Assembly (NCBI RefSeq): GCF_042242105.1
Contig: NC_092014.1
Coordinates: 10,291,374 to 10,355,373 of the forward strand
Direction: 5' to 3'
DNA from: Pempheris klunzingeri
Taxonomy: Eukaryota > Chordata > Actinopteri > Acropomatiformes > Pempheridae
Length of the DNA: 64,000 nt
Shown here: one piece after another, positions 54,479-64,000 of the stretch
Layout: each line of letters opens with the position of its first letter
Position numbering within the stretch: position 1 is the first letter of the stretch
Translations under genes and position numbers: made by a program
Notes under the pieces: generated by a model
The model's input: only the letters and a program-made list of their open reading frames with translations
Database searches by the model: none
What the model was told of the DNA's origin: nothing

Positions 54479-56068
54479 GTAAGTCACTGCAGCAACACTG
54501 GATTTAGTTTTGTTGTGGATTTTGACTCTTCCACCACTTGGGTTTGTCTAGTTGAGGATGGAGCAAGAAGAAATAGGTCCTTAAAGTGAATTAAGGAACT
54601 CACAGTTCGCCTACCCACAGAGATGTGTGCAGTGTGAGAGTGAGTGCTGTAGCCTGGATTTAAAACACTGAAGTCATGTGCCCTGTGTGTGTTATGTTTT
54701 AATGGATGAGATTAGTTTTGTCCGGTTTGGTTAGAAAAACCAGTGGGCTTACAGTGACGGGAAACGATTTGATTATTTCTGGACAGATTTTCTTTAAAAG
54801 TTCCAAAAGCTCCTTTTTTAGTGTAAAAGTCACTAAAAAATACCCAGAGCCACCTTTAAAAGAAAGCTCACAGTGAGATACGTACTGCATACGATACATT
54901 CTTAGTTTTGTTTTTCAAAAATGACATCTGTGGAATTTTCTCTTAATATTTAAAAAACATGGTTTTATGAAAACACAGAATCTAATCTAAGACTCTAACA
55001 CGCTGGCACTGTGTTCCTGTGTGTCCTCCAGAGCTCAATCCCACATGTAACTTAAACATCCACCTTAGCCTCACGTGAAGCATAGACGATGATGTAGGTT
55101 GTATTAAAATTAAAATACAGCCTTTATACTTAATAAGAAGAATAAAAGGCCACAGCACTGACCCATTGAACTATAGCCATGTAGTAATAATAACAGGATG
55201 AAGAAAAGACAGAAGAACCAGTGTTTTTTTTATTAAGTGCGGTTATCTATTTATATATGTTTGCATTTCTGAAGCCTTGTGAGATCTAAACCAGTTCCTT
55301 TACAGAAAATGTACTAAATGTTTTTATCTATACAAATATAAACAGACACCGTGTATTTTATTTCTGGTTAAAATAGTTCCGTTTGTCCACCTTCTTTTAT
55401 TTTCCTAATCACACTCTTTGCGTTAAATGTCGGCATGTGTCTGCTTGGTGATTTTTTTAGTTTTTAGTACACCAAGGAAATTGAAGCTTGGCTACAAATA
55501 TGACATCTCCTGTGAGGATATAACATTTAAAGATGCCAGACGGTCTGATTTTAATAACAGCATTTGAATATGGTTGTTAAATACCTAAATATCTAAATGA
55601 GATAAATTGCAGGCTGCTCCGTCTCGATTTCTCTTGACAGCATCTTTAAAACAATATTTTAACAATATATTAATATTTTTCTGCACTGAGTGTTGTACAG
55701 GCGTACATTTAGGAGGCTAAAACACCACCACTACTTCAATCTGCTATTAGTTTTGAGATACATTTGTTTGAAAAGATGAATATTACCATAATGAACACTG
55801 ATTGATCTGTGTGACACACAAACACTACATCATATTTTCTGTGAGAAATAGTTTCTCAGCTCTTTTTCCTGTAAGACTGGAAATAGGAATGTGTTAGTAT
55901 TTAAAGATTTTTGCAGCTCTGGTCTTTGTTTTAAGACAGGAAACCATGAGATGCATTCCTTACTTATGTCTGTGTCGTTTTTTTCATCACACCAGCGCAT
56001 AAAAAAAATCTAAAAAAGGTCGATTTCTATCTGCCAGCTCTCGTTTGGCAGTGTGTTCGCTGCAGAGG

Positions 56069-56283
56069 ATGATGGAGAGAGCCAATCACGTCAACATTGC
56101 AATGGTGGAAGATATCGGCACCAACGGGATGGCAAGGTCAAAGGTCGTCACGGTCGTGGACCAGGACAAGCAGCCGTGCGGCTCCACCGTCAGCTTCCAC
56201 AACATCCAGTACAAAGTGCAGCTGAAGAGCGGCTTCTTCTGCAAAAGGAAAACCAGTCCCAAGGAAATACTGGTCGACCTCAA
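56069..56283 (+). CDS. abcg2: ABCG2 first coding exon
   Basis: Two adjacent ATGs at 56069 and 56072. Encodes a divergent N-terminus, then STVSFHNIQYKVQLKSGFFC and KEILVDL. The exon probably begins at 56038. Donor GTCAGT. Confidence 0.88.
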
Positions 56284-59200
56284 GTCAGTTCAGACGCTGT
56301 TTGTCTTTCTTTTGTGTCTTTGTCAGCTGTGTCCGACTCTTTATGTACTCATCTTTCTGTTTTCTGGTCATTCACACACTTGTGAAATGCATTCACATAG
56401 AGATCCGTAGGTTTTTCGAGCTGTGGCACACTGATCAGTTGCTGTTTTTTTGACTCATTTACTCACAGAAAATCTATTAAATAATTATTTATGGGGTTTT
56501 TTTCAGGTTGTTGCTTATTAACTCCAACTTAACCAAACACACCCTTCATATCTACTTACTCTACTCTCTAATTACGAGCAGTTTCTTTATGAACCAGACA
56601 AAAAATATCATGAATTCTGTGTTTTTTTTCACGCGTTGACTTTCAGAAACACGCAGCAAAATGTATTGTTATTGACTCCATATAAAATCGCACTGCAGTT
56701 ATTCTGTTTTTGAGTGCCTTATTTTGGGAGGCCATGGTACAGTACAAGAGCAGCAGTTCTTCATGCCAATTCAGTATGGCTCAATTTATCCGTATCTAAA
56801 GCAGGACAATAGTGAATAGACTCTCGCGATGGCTTCTTTCTGATGGTATTAAATGCAACTGACATTTCCCATGGAAGAATGAATCATTTCACACAAGATT
56901 TTGGGCCTTTTCCCGCCTCAGTGTTAATTATATGATATTAAGCATGGTTTCTTGCATATAATCTCTCTGATGCACTAAAGAGCAGCCTGCCAGGGAAACG
57001 AATTAAACACCATCACGTGATCCACTGCCAGGCTTTTATTCAGTCTTTTAATTCCGTTTTATTTCACCGACTCGTTCTGGTGCTTTTGTGTAGCTGTTCT
57101 CTCTGAAGTCAAAGGATTTGCCTTTGAAATATCTACGCCACAATATAGATTTTTTTTTTTTTTTTTGCGTGTGTGTGTGTTTGTGTGTGCAGCTTTCAAG
57201 AAATGGAACTAAAAAATCCTCTCATGAACATAATTTTATTTGGATTGAGGGAAATTAATTTAGAAAACATGCTACAAGGGAAATTATTTAAGTGCCTCTA
57301 AGTTTAATCACATGTCCAAAAGTCACATTAATCCATTTTGATTCACACTCCTCACATTTATATCGTAAAAACTGAGATAGTGAATCAGAATTCTTAGATT
57401 ACACACCTTAGAAATTAATTCAGACTATTTAAACATGTCTCAGTCTGCACCTTTAAATGAATGTATCCATGTGAAACTGGTGACACAGAGTGGTGTGTTA
57501 TTGTCTTGCAGTGGGATCATGAGACCTGGCCTCAACGCCATTCTTGGACCTACTGGAAGTGGAAAATCTTCGTAAGTATCACACTGATCTCCAAGAGAAA
57601 TGATGTTACATGATGTCAAAATAGTCACCTGTATTTTTTTTGCCAGTTTATTTAACTTTTGTTTTGTGTTTTTGTTCAAAGATTCTTGGATATTCTGGCA
57701 GCGAGGAAGGATCCTTCAGGTCTTTCGGGAGAAGTGCTCATCGACAGAGCGCCACAGCCTCCAAACTTCAAGTGCCTCTCTGGCTACGTGGTCCAGGTGC
57801 ATCTGAATGATTTTAATTACTTAAACCTGTGCGGACTGATTATGTCTCCACTCGCTGGCCAGTGGAGATACGCTGTAAAAGCAACACTGACCCATCATCA
57901 CCTTTTAAATGGACATGGCGAACTTCTTCATAAATAGTCGCAGACACAAACAAACAGCTTTCGCTTAGTCTTCTTTGCGTGCTGCTGATACGTCTGATAT
58001 TCACTGTGGTTTGGTCTCTACCAACTCCTGAGGCAGGTGTCTGGCTCTTCAGTCTCAGACTGTGTCTGTTGGCTGTATGGTGACACAAAAAAGCTCCACA
58101 GCGGGGTGATTGATCCATTTGTTAATATAAGAATATTGATTATAGTAGGTTTGAATAAATAATTTGCTACTTTCTAAAGACTGTTGCTGGCCAGTGGAAG
58201 AGAGAGAAAACTACAGAAGAAATTACTTTTGACCTCGAGCTCTTGTCTCCCTTCTTAGGAAGATGTGGTGATGGGCACCTTGACCGTGAGGGAGAATCTG
58301 CATTTTTCTGCAGCCCTGCGGCTGCCCAGCTCTGTGCCTCAGAGCGAAAAGGAAGCTCGAGTCAATCACCTCATCAAAGAACTGGGTCTCTCCAAGGTGG
58401 CCGACTCCAAGGTAAACGTGCACACACATCTCAGTTCCTTCTTCGGCCCCGTGGACGGCTTCAATCGGGGTGAGGGTCGGGACAGATGGACTGTGTGGGC
58501 TCATATGTGGGGGTTTTTTCCTCAGGTGGGCACACAGATGGCTCGGGGAATCTCTGGAGGAGAGAGGAAGCGGACGAACATCGGTATGGAGCTGATCATC
58601 GATCCCTCAGTTCTCTTCCTGGATGAACCGACTACAGGACTGGATGCCAGCACCGCTAACTCTGTCCTGCTGCTGCTGAGAAGGTAATGAAGAACTTTAT
58701 CCGCCATTCCTCTGATGTTAAATTTATTTCAGTTAAACTTGCATTTAATCACTTCATTTGATTTAGCATTATTAGATAATATTTTATGAAATATAATATT
58801 TTTAGACTTTGCCCATTTCCAAATTGCATCACTTGAAATTACATGTAATTATATTAAATACATTTGCAATATAGAATTATAATTATATAATAAAGTATAC
58901 CACACTATTCACCTCTTGTCTTTTCAATCTACTATGTATTTTTCACTATTTCCACCGAACGCATGTGCCACAAGTATTACTGTAGACCTTTACAGTGTTT
59001 AATCATAATGAATACATAAAGTGTTACAATCAAAAACCTCGTATGGAAACATAAAATACACATTAGCTGATTATAATGAAATGCTGTAATAGTCTCCACT
59101 GTAAAACACAAAGAGGTTGTTTTTTTAGCTTTATAACCTCGTTGTACCACATTCATTTTTGCAGTTAGAAAGCAGCTTTGTTGTATTAAAATAATATATA

Positions 59201-62200
59201 TTTTTACACTATGTGTCTTTTCAGAATGGCGAATCATGGAAGAACCATAATCATGTCCATCCACCAACCACGATACTCCATCTACAGACTGTTTGACACT
59301 CTGACTCTGCTGGTTAGTGGTAAAATGGTGTACCACGGACCGGCTCCAAACGCTCTGGACTACTTCGCCAACATCGGTGAACATGTGGAAACTTATTATC
59401 GCCACAAGATACAATCTAACGTCTTTATATTGTTTACAACGTCTCAATGTAACATGTGTATGACATGATCTGTGTTGATTTTAAACATGGATCACTGCGG
59501 ACTGTGTTTCAGGCTACCCCTGTGAGCCCCACAACAACCCAGCTGACTTCTTCCTGGATGTTATCAACGGAGACTCCACCGCCACAGCCATGACCAAAGT
59601 GCACGGCTCTGAAGGTAACAGCATTTCTAAATGACGCCATGAGGACTGCTGTTAAGATGCTGCCTTCAAACTTCTGCCCTCACAATAGTGTGGATTTATA
59701 AATACATAAAAGTATTTTTATGTACAAATGAAAGTTAAAATGTAGTGCTTGAAGATGTCCCTGGACTTAACTGTGTGCATGATGTGAATTTTTTCTGAAA
59801 TGCACACAGGTAATGTTGTCATTTTTAAGCAGGTTTTGAAGGGAGATTGTTATATGAGTTTAGATAAAGACTTATTTTAGTCGGTTTAGATTTTATCTCA
59901 TCTCACCTTTTCTAATTCTAATCCTTCTGTGCTTGGCGCAGGACTGTGGGATGCAGTTGAATGCTTCTCAGTTTTTATTCTTGTGTTTATAGACTTAAGA
60001 GATCCTTTATTTACTAATCTCATCTAGAGCACTGCGATATTATAAGCCTTAGAAGCCTTTTAGTATTTGGTCGGTGTTGTGAATATTTACTTGTATAACA
60101 CCTTACAACAAAGTCATTTGACATAAAAGGTATAAAGACAAAATATAAGAGAAACACAAGGCAATGTAAAAAGACAAATTAGATTTTAAAAGAGAAAAAA
60201 TAGAAAATAAAGATAAGCTAAAACTTTTGACGATTTGCCAGACCAGCTTAAAACTTTTTGATATTACAAAATAATTAACATAAATCACAAATTTATATGG
60301 TAAATAATCTTCCACTTCAAGTTGAAAGTCCACACCTTGATTTTTAAAAAATAAAAAATGCAAATCAGTGCTTTATGGGATCATTGGTGTCTATCATAGT
60401 GGAGTATTAACAATATTTCTGATCCAGATCTGGACTTTGAGGGGCTCAGCAGCTCCAGGCAGAGCATCGAGGAGCGCCTGGTAGAGGAGTACAGGAACAG
60501 CAGCTACTCCAGCGACACGAGAGCTGAGCTGGACCGCATCGTCCAGGATAAGGAGTGCATCTCGTGTCCAAAGTCTCGCACCATCACCTACAACAGCTCG
60601 TTCTTCCACCAGCTGCGTTGGGTGCTTAAGAGAACTTTCCAGAACCTCATGCTGAACCCACAAACATCCGGGGCTCAGGTAACACATCCACACGACTCAC
60701 TTAAAATACAAAACTCATTTTGAATGGGAAAAAATATTAAAGTTATGAACTTATTGTTATAATAACAATAACTGGATATATTACATACAAATATGACTAC
60801 GGCTATGACAGATGAACACCTGAAATGTTTTGCCAGTATCGCCTTTATTTTGTTGAAACCCTCCAAAGAGTGGAAAGAAAGGAAAAATAATCAGTGTTAT
60901 TGTTGTTATCATGAATGGGATCCATGGACAGCACTTTGGAGAGGTCGAGACTTAATGCTCTCATTAGTCGCCCCATGGCGGCAAAATGCCATCAGAAGTC
61001 TCCTCACTTTAAGAATTATTAACAGCTAATTGGCCCTAAATAAATCAAAATAATCCCACAAGAGGGGCTCTAGGTGGCGTGGGCGCCATAATCGGCTTTG
61101 GTGACTGTTGTGACCCCACTCTTGCCTCTTTGGGCCAGGGTCTGAACTGATATCATATCTGGCCAAAGCCCCATGGCCTTGGCCCAGGACTCATCACATG
61201 ATGGCGTCATGACCTATCAGTCCACTGCCCCGCTTTCACATGAGGGGCTGTGGGGAATGAGGTGAAAAAGGCTCAAGCGTATTAGCTTATCCCTTCACCC
61301 TGGGAACCGCTTAGTCCTGTCATAATCTGTAAATTGTTAGGATTAAAACTTGCGTCGCTTTCACTTTTCTCACTCTTTTCTGTCATCCTCCCCCACCACC
61401 AGTTCTGGTTGTTCTCTCGGAGGAGGAGCAGGGTGTCCACTTGACCCCTGATCCCCAGAAACATTGACTTTTTTCTCAAAGAGGACACTGCTTAAGCTTT
61501 ATTTCCATTCTTCAAAAAGAACTCAGTCCACAGTTAGAAGAACCGTGGCTCTGAATGATTGATCGCTTGGTTTATAACTTCACATAACTTTGCCTTTTTC
61601 TCCTGAGTAGCCTCAGAGTTAAACCTCCCTTTGCCAAAAAGACAACAAATACAAAGTATAATGTTAGTTTTCTGTTTAGAGGGCTTGTTTCTGGCAACGT
61701 CTCAACACAGGGGAAGAGGGTTAAACTCTTTACTGTGAGAATAGCGTGTCCTGGCTTGTGCCCTTCATAAAGGTCTCAATGCAACATTTATTGAAGACCA
61801 TTCAAACAGATGGCGAAAAGAAGAAAAGTACAAAAAAAAAAACCCTTTTTTCTTATACTCAGCTTGCAAAGTGTTGTTTGGTGACCTTGCTGAAGGGCAC
61901 AAGCCGGAAGCCGTTGGTCAGACAATACATTTGTCCTCAGGAGCACGTTAGAGTTTTGGCCCTGCATAGGCTAGAATACACTAATTTTACAAACAGGAGA
62001 TTTCTAGATGGTTTTCAGTGTTTTTTTTGTCTGTGCAGCTTGGAGTCAACATTTTCCTCGCCCTCATCGTAGGAGCCATTTTCTTCAGGGTCAAAGACGA
62101 TCAGAGTGGTATCCAGAACAGGTGAGAGAAGCGTTAGAATACACACTGCACACGTCCTTAGAAAACATCTGTTTTTAACAGCCACCACTGTAGCTGGGGT

Positions 62201-64000
62201 CCCATCCTAACATGTAATAATGCTGCACAGAGAGGACTGTAGCTTCTACTGAGGACAATAAGGTCATGTCCTTTGCATTTTTTGAACAAACAATGTGTTT
62301 TTAGCACGCTGGGGGAGTTTCAATCATTTTGCAATGAAAAACAAACACAACATTTCGAAGTTTAGACACTCATTTAGACACCAAATGAGTGTAAATGTAA
62401 ATCCAATAGACTGGGGGTGCTGTTCCACTTACTACATTTGAATATTGTTCCCTGTGCAGCAGGTTAAGTCTTTGAAAGGGGAATGTCAAATATATACAAC
62501 TGTGAAATTACATTTTCATGTTTACATAATCACTTTTATACTAACTATGTGTATACTTCATTTTATACTCAGATGTGTCTTCTTCCAGGTAAAAAAAATA
62601 AACAAAGGAATGATTATTTTCCCACCAGAAATGTGGTGAAAACAGAAGATCTCTCATGTTGGGGAATGGAATTGACAGATAGTTAAACCACTCTTGAAAC
62701 ATTATTTTTGTTTTTTCCTGAAATGGAGGACTAGGATTAATGTGAACTGAACTTCAGTAATTCTAATTTCCTGAGTTTGTTCCTGTTTATACATAATTAT
62801 TACAAATTCAAATTATCTACATTTTTTCATTATAAATTGATGGACATCTTTGTAGCCTGAATAGCATCAATATCTAAAGTTATTGCTTGTTATTGTAATC
62901 TGTGTTTTAATTTGCACACAGAATATAGTGTTGGCACATTTTGCAACATGTTTCCCAATAATTGTTCAGGTTTTTAACTAAGTGTGAAAAGTAGAGCAAT
63001 GCCTGCATAGCTAATCCTCTTACCATATTTTATTGGGCACAACCTGGTACTCACAAGCTCAGTGAAGCACATAAAAAGAATCTCAATGTTGTCCCTCTTT
63101 GTTTCTGTGCATGGTTCAGTGGAATACAAGGAACTAATGCTATTATATTTGTGGTCGGTGCATTGGCAGTATGGCAGACACCAGTGTACGTGGTTTAAAT
63201 GTTTCTAGTTATTCACCCCTCCCTCCTTTCCATTGGGTGCAGCCATTGTGGAGTCATTCACCCTTTAAGTCTCTGGATGTGCGTATGGACCACACCACAT
63301 TTAGTACCATACTCTGCATGGTGTTGACTGTTTAGAGTCACCTCAGTCACATGCTGCCTCAGACTTCGAGCCAAGGCTATTTGATTTACATAGCATGGTT
63401 CATTAGAGCTAAGTACAGTTTAGGAGTACATACAAATTATTGACTGTTTTGATTTTCTGCTCTTTGCTCCCTTGCTTTGCTGTCTCTCTACTGTCCTATT
63501 GAATAAAGCAGAAAATGCTAGAAAAAGGGAAAGAAATACTACTTCACATACAATCCAAGTGTGTTGTTTCTACATTTTTTTTATGGTTTTGTATTGAAAC
63601 AAACAAGATGCAGCTGATCTTCGGACAGATAGAGGTCATAGTGACTTGGAGTGTATGTTTGAACTTTGAAAAGAGCCAGACTAGCTGCTTCCCCTGCTTC
63701 CCCCAGTCTTTGTGCTAAGCTACGCTGCTAACAGGCTGCTGACTGTAGTTTCATATTTACCACACAGACATGTTTGGTATCTCATCTTTCAACATTTCGT
63801 TGAATAAGCATCAAAATATTCCTCTTACAGACAGGCTATTAGAACAGGCAAGTGAGTACAAAAGGCCAGGAAAGAATCAAAACACTATGGCAGGCGGTGA
63901 CAACAGTGAAGTGATTACTGTTGTTGTTTTTCCGTTCTTCTTTCAGGATGGGGGCCCTCTTCTTCATCACTACCAACCAGTGTTTCAGCACTGTGTCCGC
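56069..64000 (+). CDS. abcg2: ABCG2, ATP-binding cassette half-transporter, 5' part (runs off window end)
   Basis: Exons: 56069-56283, 57512-57571, 57682-57796, 58259-58411, 58526-58683, 59225-59376, 59513-59614, 60428-60678, 62039-62121, 63947-64000 (cut). All phases agree. The product starts MMERANHV and aligns with ABCG2 from VSFHNIQYKVQLKSGF. The nucleotide-binding domain comes first, as in the G subfamily: Walker A GPTGSGKS (84-91), signature ISGGE (190-194), Walker B LFLDEPTTGLD with catalytic Glu215, and H-loop His247. Each motif is four residues later than in human ABCG2. The first membrane helix (LGVNIFLALIVGAIFF) is encoded at 62,039 onward. ABCG2 homodimers export urate, porphyrins and drugs at the plasma membrane. 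Teleosts have several ABCG2 paralogues; which one this is cannot be decided here, though position beside PPM1K fits the ancestral locus. Confidence 0.95.
56284..57511 (+). other. ABCG2 intron after first coding exon
   Basis: Has a T-run plus GT-rich tract at 57,151-57,190; otherwise nothing recognised. Confidence 0.5.
57151..57190. repeat. poly-T and (GT)n compound tract
   Basis: Sixteen T followed by GT-rich sequence in an ABCG2 intron. Confidence 0.85.
57512..57571 (+). CDS. abcg2: ABCG2 coding exon 2 (Walker A)
   Basis: Encodes NGIMRPGLNAILGPTGSGKS. Acceptor TTGCAG, donor GTAAGT. The Walker A third glycine of human (GGGKS) is Ser here. Confidence 0.95.
57682..57796 (+). CDS. abcg2: ABCG2 coding exon 3
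   Basis: Encodes FLDILAARKDPSGLSGEVLI and NFKCLSGYVVQ, including the Q-loop glutamine. Acceptor CAAAG. Confidence 0.95.
58259..58411 (+). CDS. abcg2: ABCG2 coding exon 4
   Basis: Encodes EDVVMGTLTVRENLHFSAAL, RLPSSVPQSEKEARVNHL and KELGLSKVADSK. Acceptor TCTTAG, donor GTAAAC. Confidence 0.95.
58526..58683 (+). CDS. abcg2: ABCG2 coding exon 5 (signature and Walker B)
   Basis: Encodes VGTQMARGISGGERKRTNIG and PSVLFLDEPTTGLDASTAN. Acceptor CCTCAG, donor GTAATG. Confidence 0.96.
59225..59376 (+). CDS. abcg2: ABCG2 coding exon 6 (H-loop)
   Basis: Encodes MANHGRTIIMSIHQPRYSIY and LTLLVSGKMVYHGPAPNAL. Acceptor TTTCAG, donor GTGAAC. Confidence 0.95.
59513..59614 (+). CDS. abcg2: ABCG2 coding exon 7
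   Basis: Encodes YPCEPHNNPADFFLDVINGD then STATAMTKVHGSE. Acceptor TTTCAG, donor GTAACA. Confidence 0.95.
60428..60678 (+). CDS. abcg2: ABCG2 coding exon 8 (linker to membrane domain)
   Basis: Encodes SIEERLVEEYRNSSYSSDTR, ITYNSSFFHQLRWVLKRTFQ and NPQTSGAQ. Acceptor ATCCAG, donor GTAACA. Confidence 0.94.
60679..62038 (+). other. ABCG2 intron before first membrane helix exon
   Basis: A GC-richer block at about 61,070-61,270 (GGCGCCATAA, GGCCAAAGCCCCATGGCC and similar partly palindromic GGCC-rich phrases) stands out; no family or function recognised. Confidence 0.4.
62039..62121 (+). CDS. abcg2: ABCG2 coding exon 9 (first membrane helix)
   Basis: Encodes LGVNIFLALIVGAIFFRVKD then DQSGIQNR. 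Acceptor GTGCAG, donor GTGAGA. Confidence 0.95.
62122..63946 (+). other. ABCG2 intron, last in window
   Basis: AT-rich; contains the repeat at 63,640-63,825. Confidence 0.5.
63640..63825. mobile_element. degraded fish dispersed repeat, family C
   Basis: Contains AAAGAGCCAGACTAGCTGCT, TTCCCCCAGTCTTTGTGCTA and GGCTGCTGACTGTAGTTTCA, phrases recalled as a frequent teleost repeat. No ORF. Only one copy in this window. Confidence 0.45.
63947..64000 (+). CDS. abcg2: ABCG2 coding exon 10, cut by window end
   Basis: Acceptor TTTCAG ends at 63946. Encodes MGALFFITTNQCFSTVSA, the start of membrane helix 2. Confidence 0.93.

Larger units (their letters stand above)
58684..60427 (+). other. ABCG2 introns around coding exons 6 and 7
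   Basis: Apart from exons 59225-59376 and 59513-59614, AT-rich with no recognised repeats. Confidence 0.5.

Noticed and set aside
58977..59447. 156-codon minus-strand ORF in ABCG2
   Set aside because: It overlaps ABCG2 exon 6 in antisense and its remainder is AT-rich intron with no recognisable motif.

Overview
The window is vertebrate nuclear DNA, most likely from a percomorph (spiny-rayed) teleost fish. Genes are split into short exons with GT-AG introns, dinucleotide repeats are common, Tc1/mariner elements carry TA target duplications, and several degraded repeats are of types seen across fish genomes. Gene order is FAM13A, HERC3, PPM1K, ABCG2, the same order as the conserved vertebrate block (human 4q22), but compact.

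Region 1, about 1-13,700 (+ strand): the 3' part of FAM13A. Eleven coding exons (2,255-12,539) join with consistent phase to 498 codons including the stop. A CCAAT-box and purine-rich region just before the first of them may be the promoter of a short isoform; exons for the N-terminal RhoGAP part are not in the window.

Region 2, about 14,700-40,450 (- strand): HERC3, complete. Twenty-four coding exons add to 3,144 nt (1,047 aa plus stop) and encode an N-terminal RCC1-like propeller and a C-terminal HECT ubiquitin ligase with catalytic Cys about 1015. One exon is a 24-nt microexon. FAM13A and HERC3 converge tail to tail. HERC3 introns hold simple repeats, an L1-like ORF2 fragment and several dispersed-repeat remnants.

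Region 3, about 40,450-42,000: a head-to-head intergenic stretch between HERC3 and PPM1K. It contains CCAAT boxes, a CRE-like site and a degenerate 26-bp minisatellite whose units each carry an inverted CCAAT box or a derivative.

Region 4, about 41,980-49,909 (+ strand): PPM1K, complete (six coding exons, 380 aa), a mitochondrial PP2C-type phosphatase. Intron 3 holds an L2-like LINE 3' remnant and intron 4 holds a decayed mariner-type element with paired terminal repeats (IR/DR layout) and DD37E-like spacing.

Region 5, 49,910-56,037: intergenic, with an apparently intact 1.42-kb Tc1 transposon (52,228-53,651) encoding a full 340-aa DD34E transposase between near-identical inverted repeats.

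Region 6, 54,300-64,000 (+ strand): the 5' part of ABCG2, a half-transporter. The whole nucleotide-binding domain and the first membrane segments are present; the gene runs off the window end.

The four genes are neighbours by ancestry and do not form a pathway. No wholly new biological system was found. The most notable items are the intact Tc1 element, the 26-bp CCAAT minisatellite in a possible shared promoter region, the HERC3 microexon, and the IR/DR DD37E-like element.
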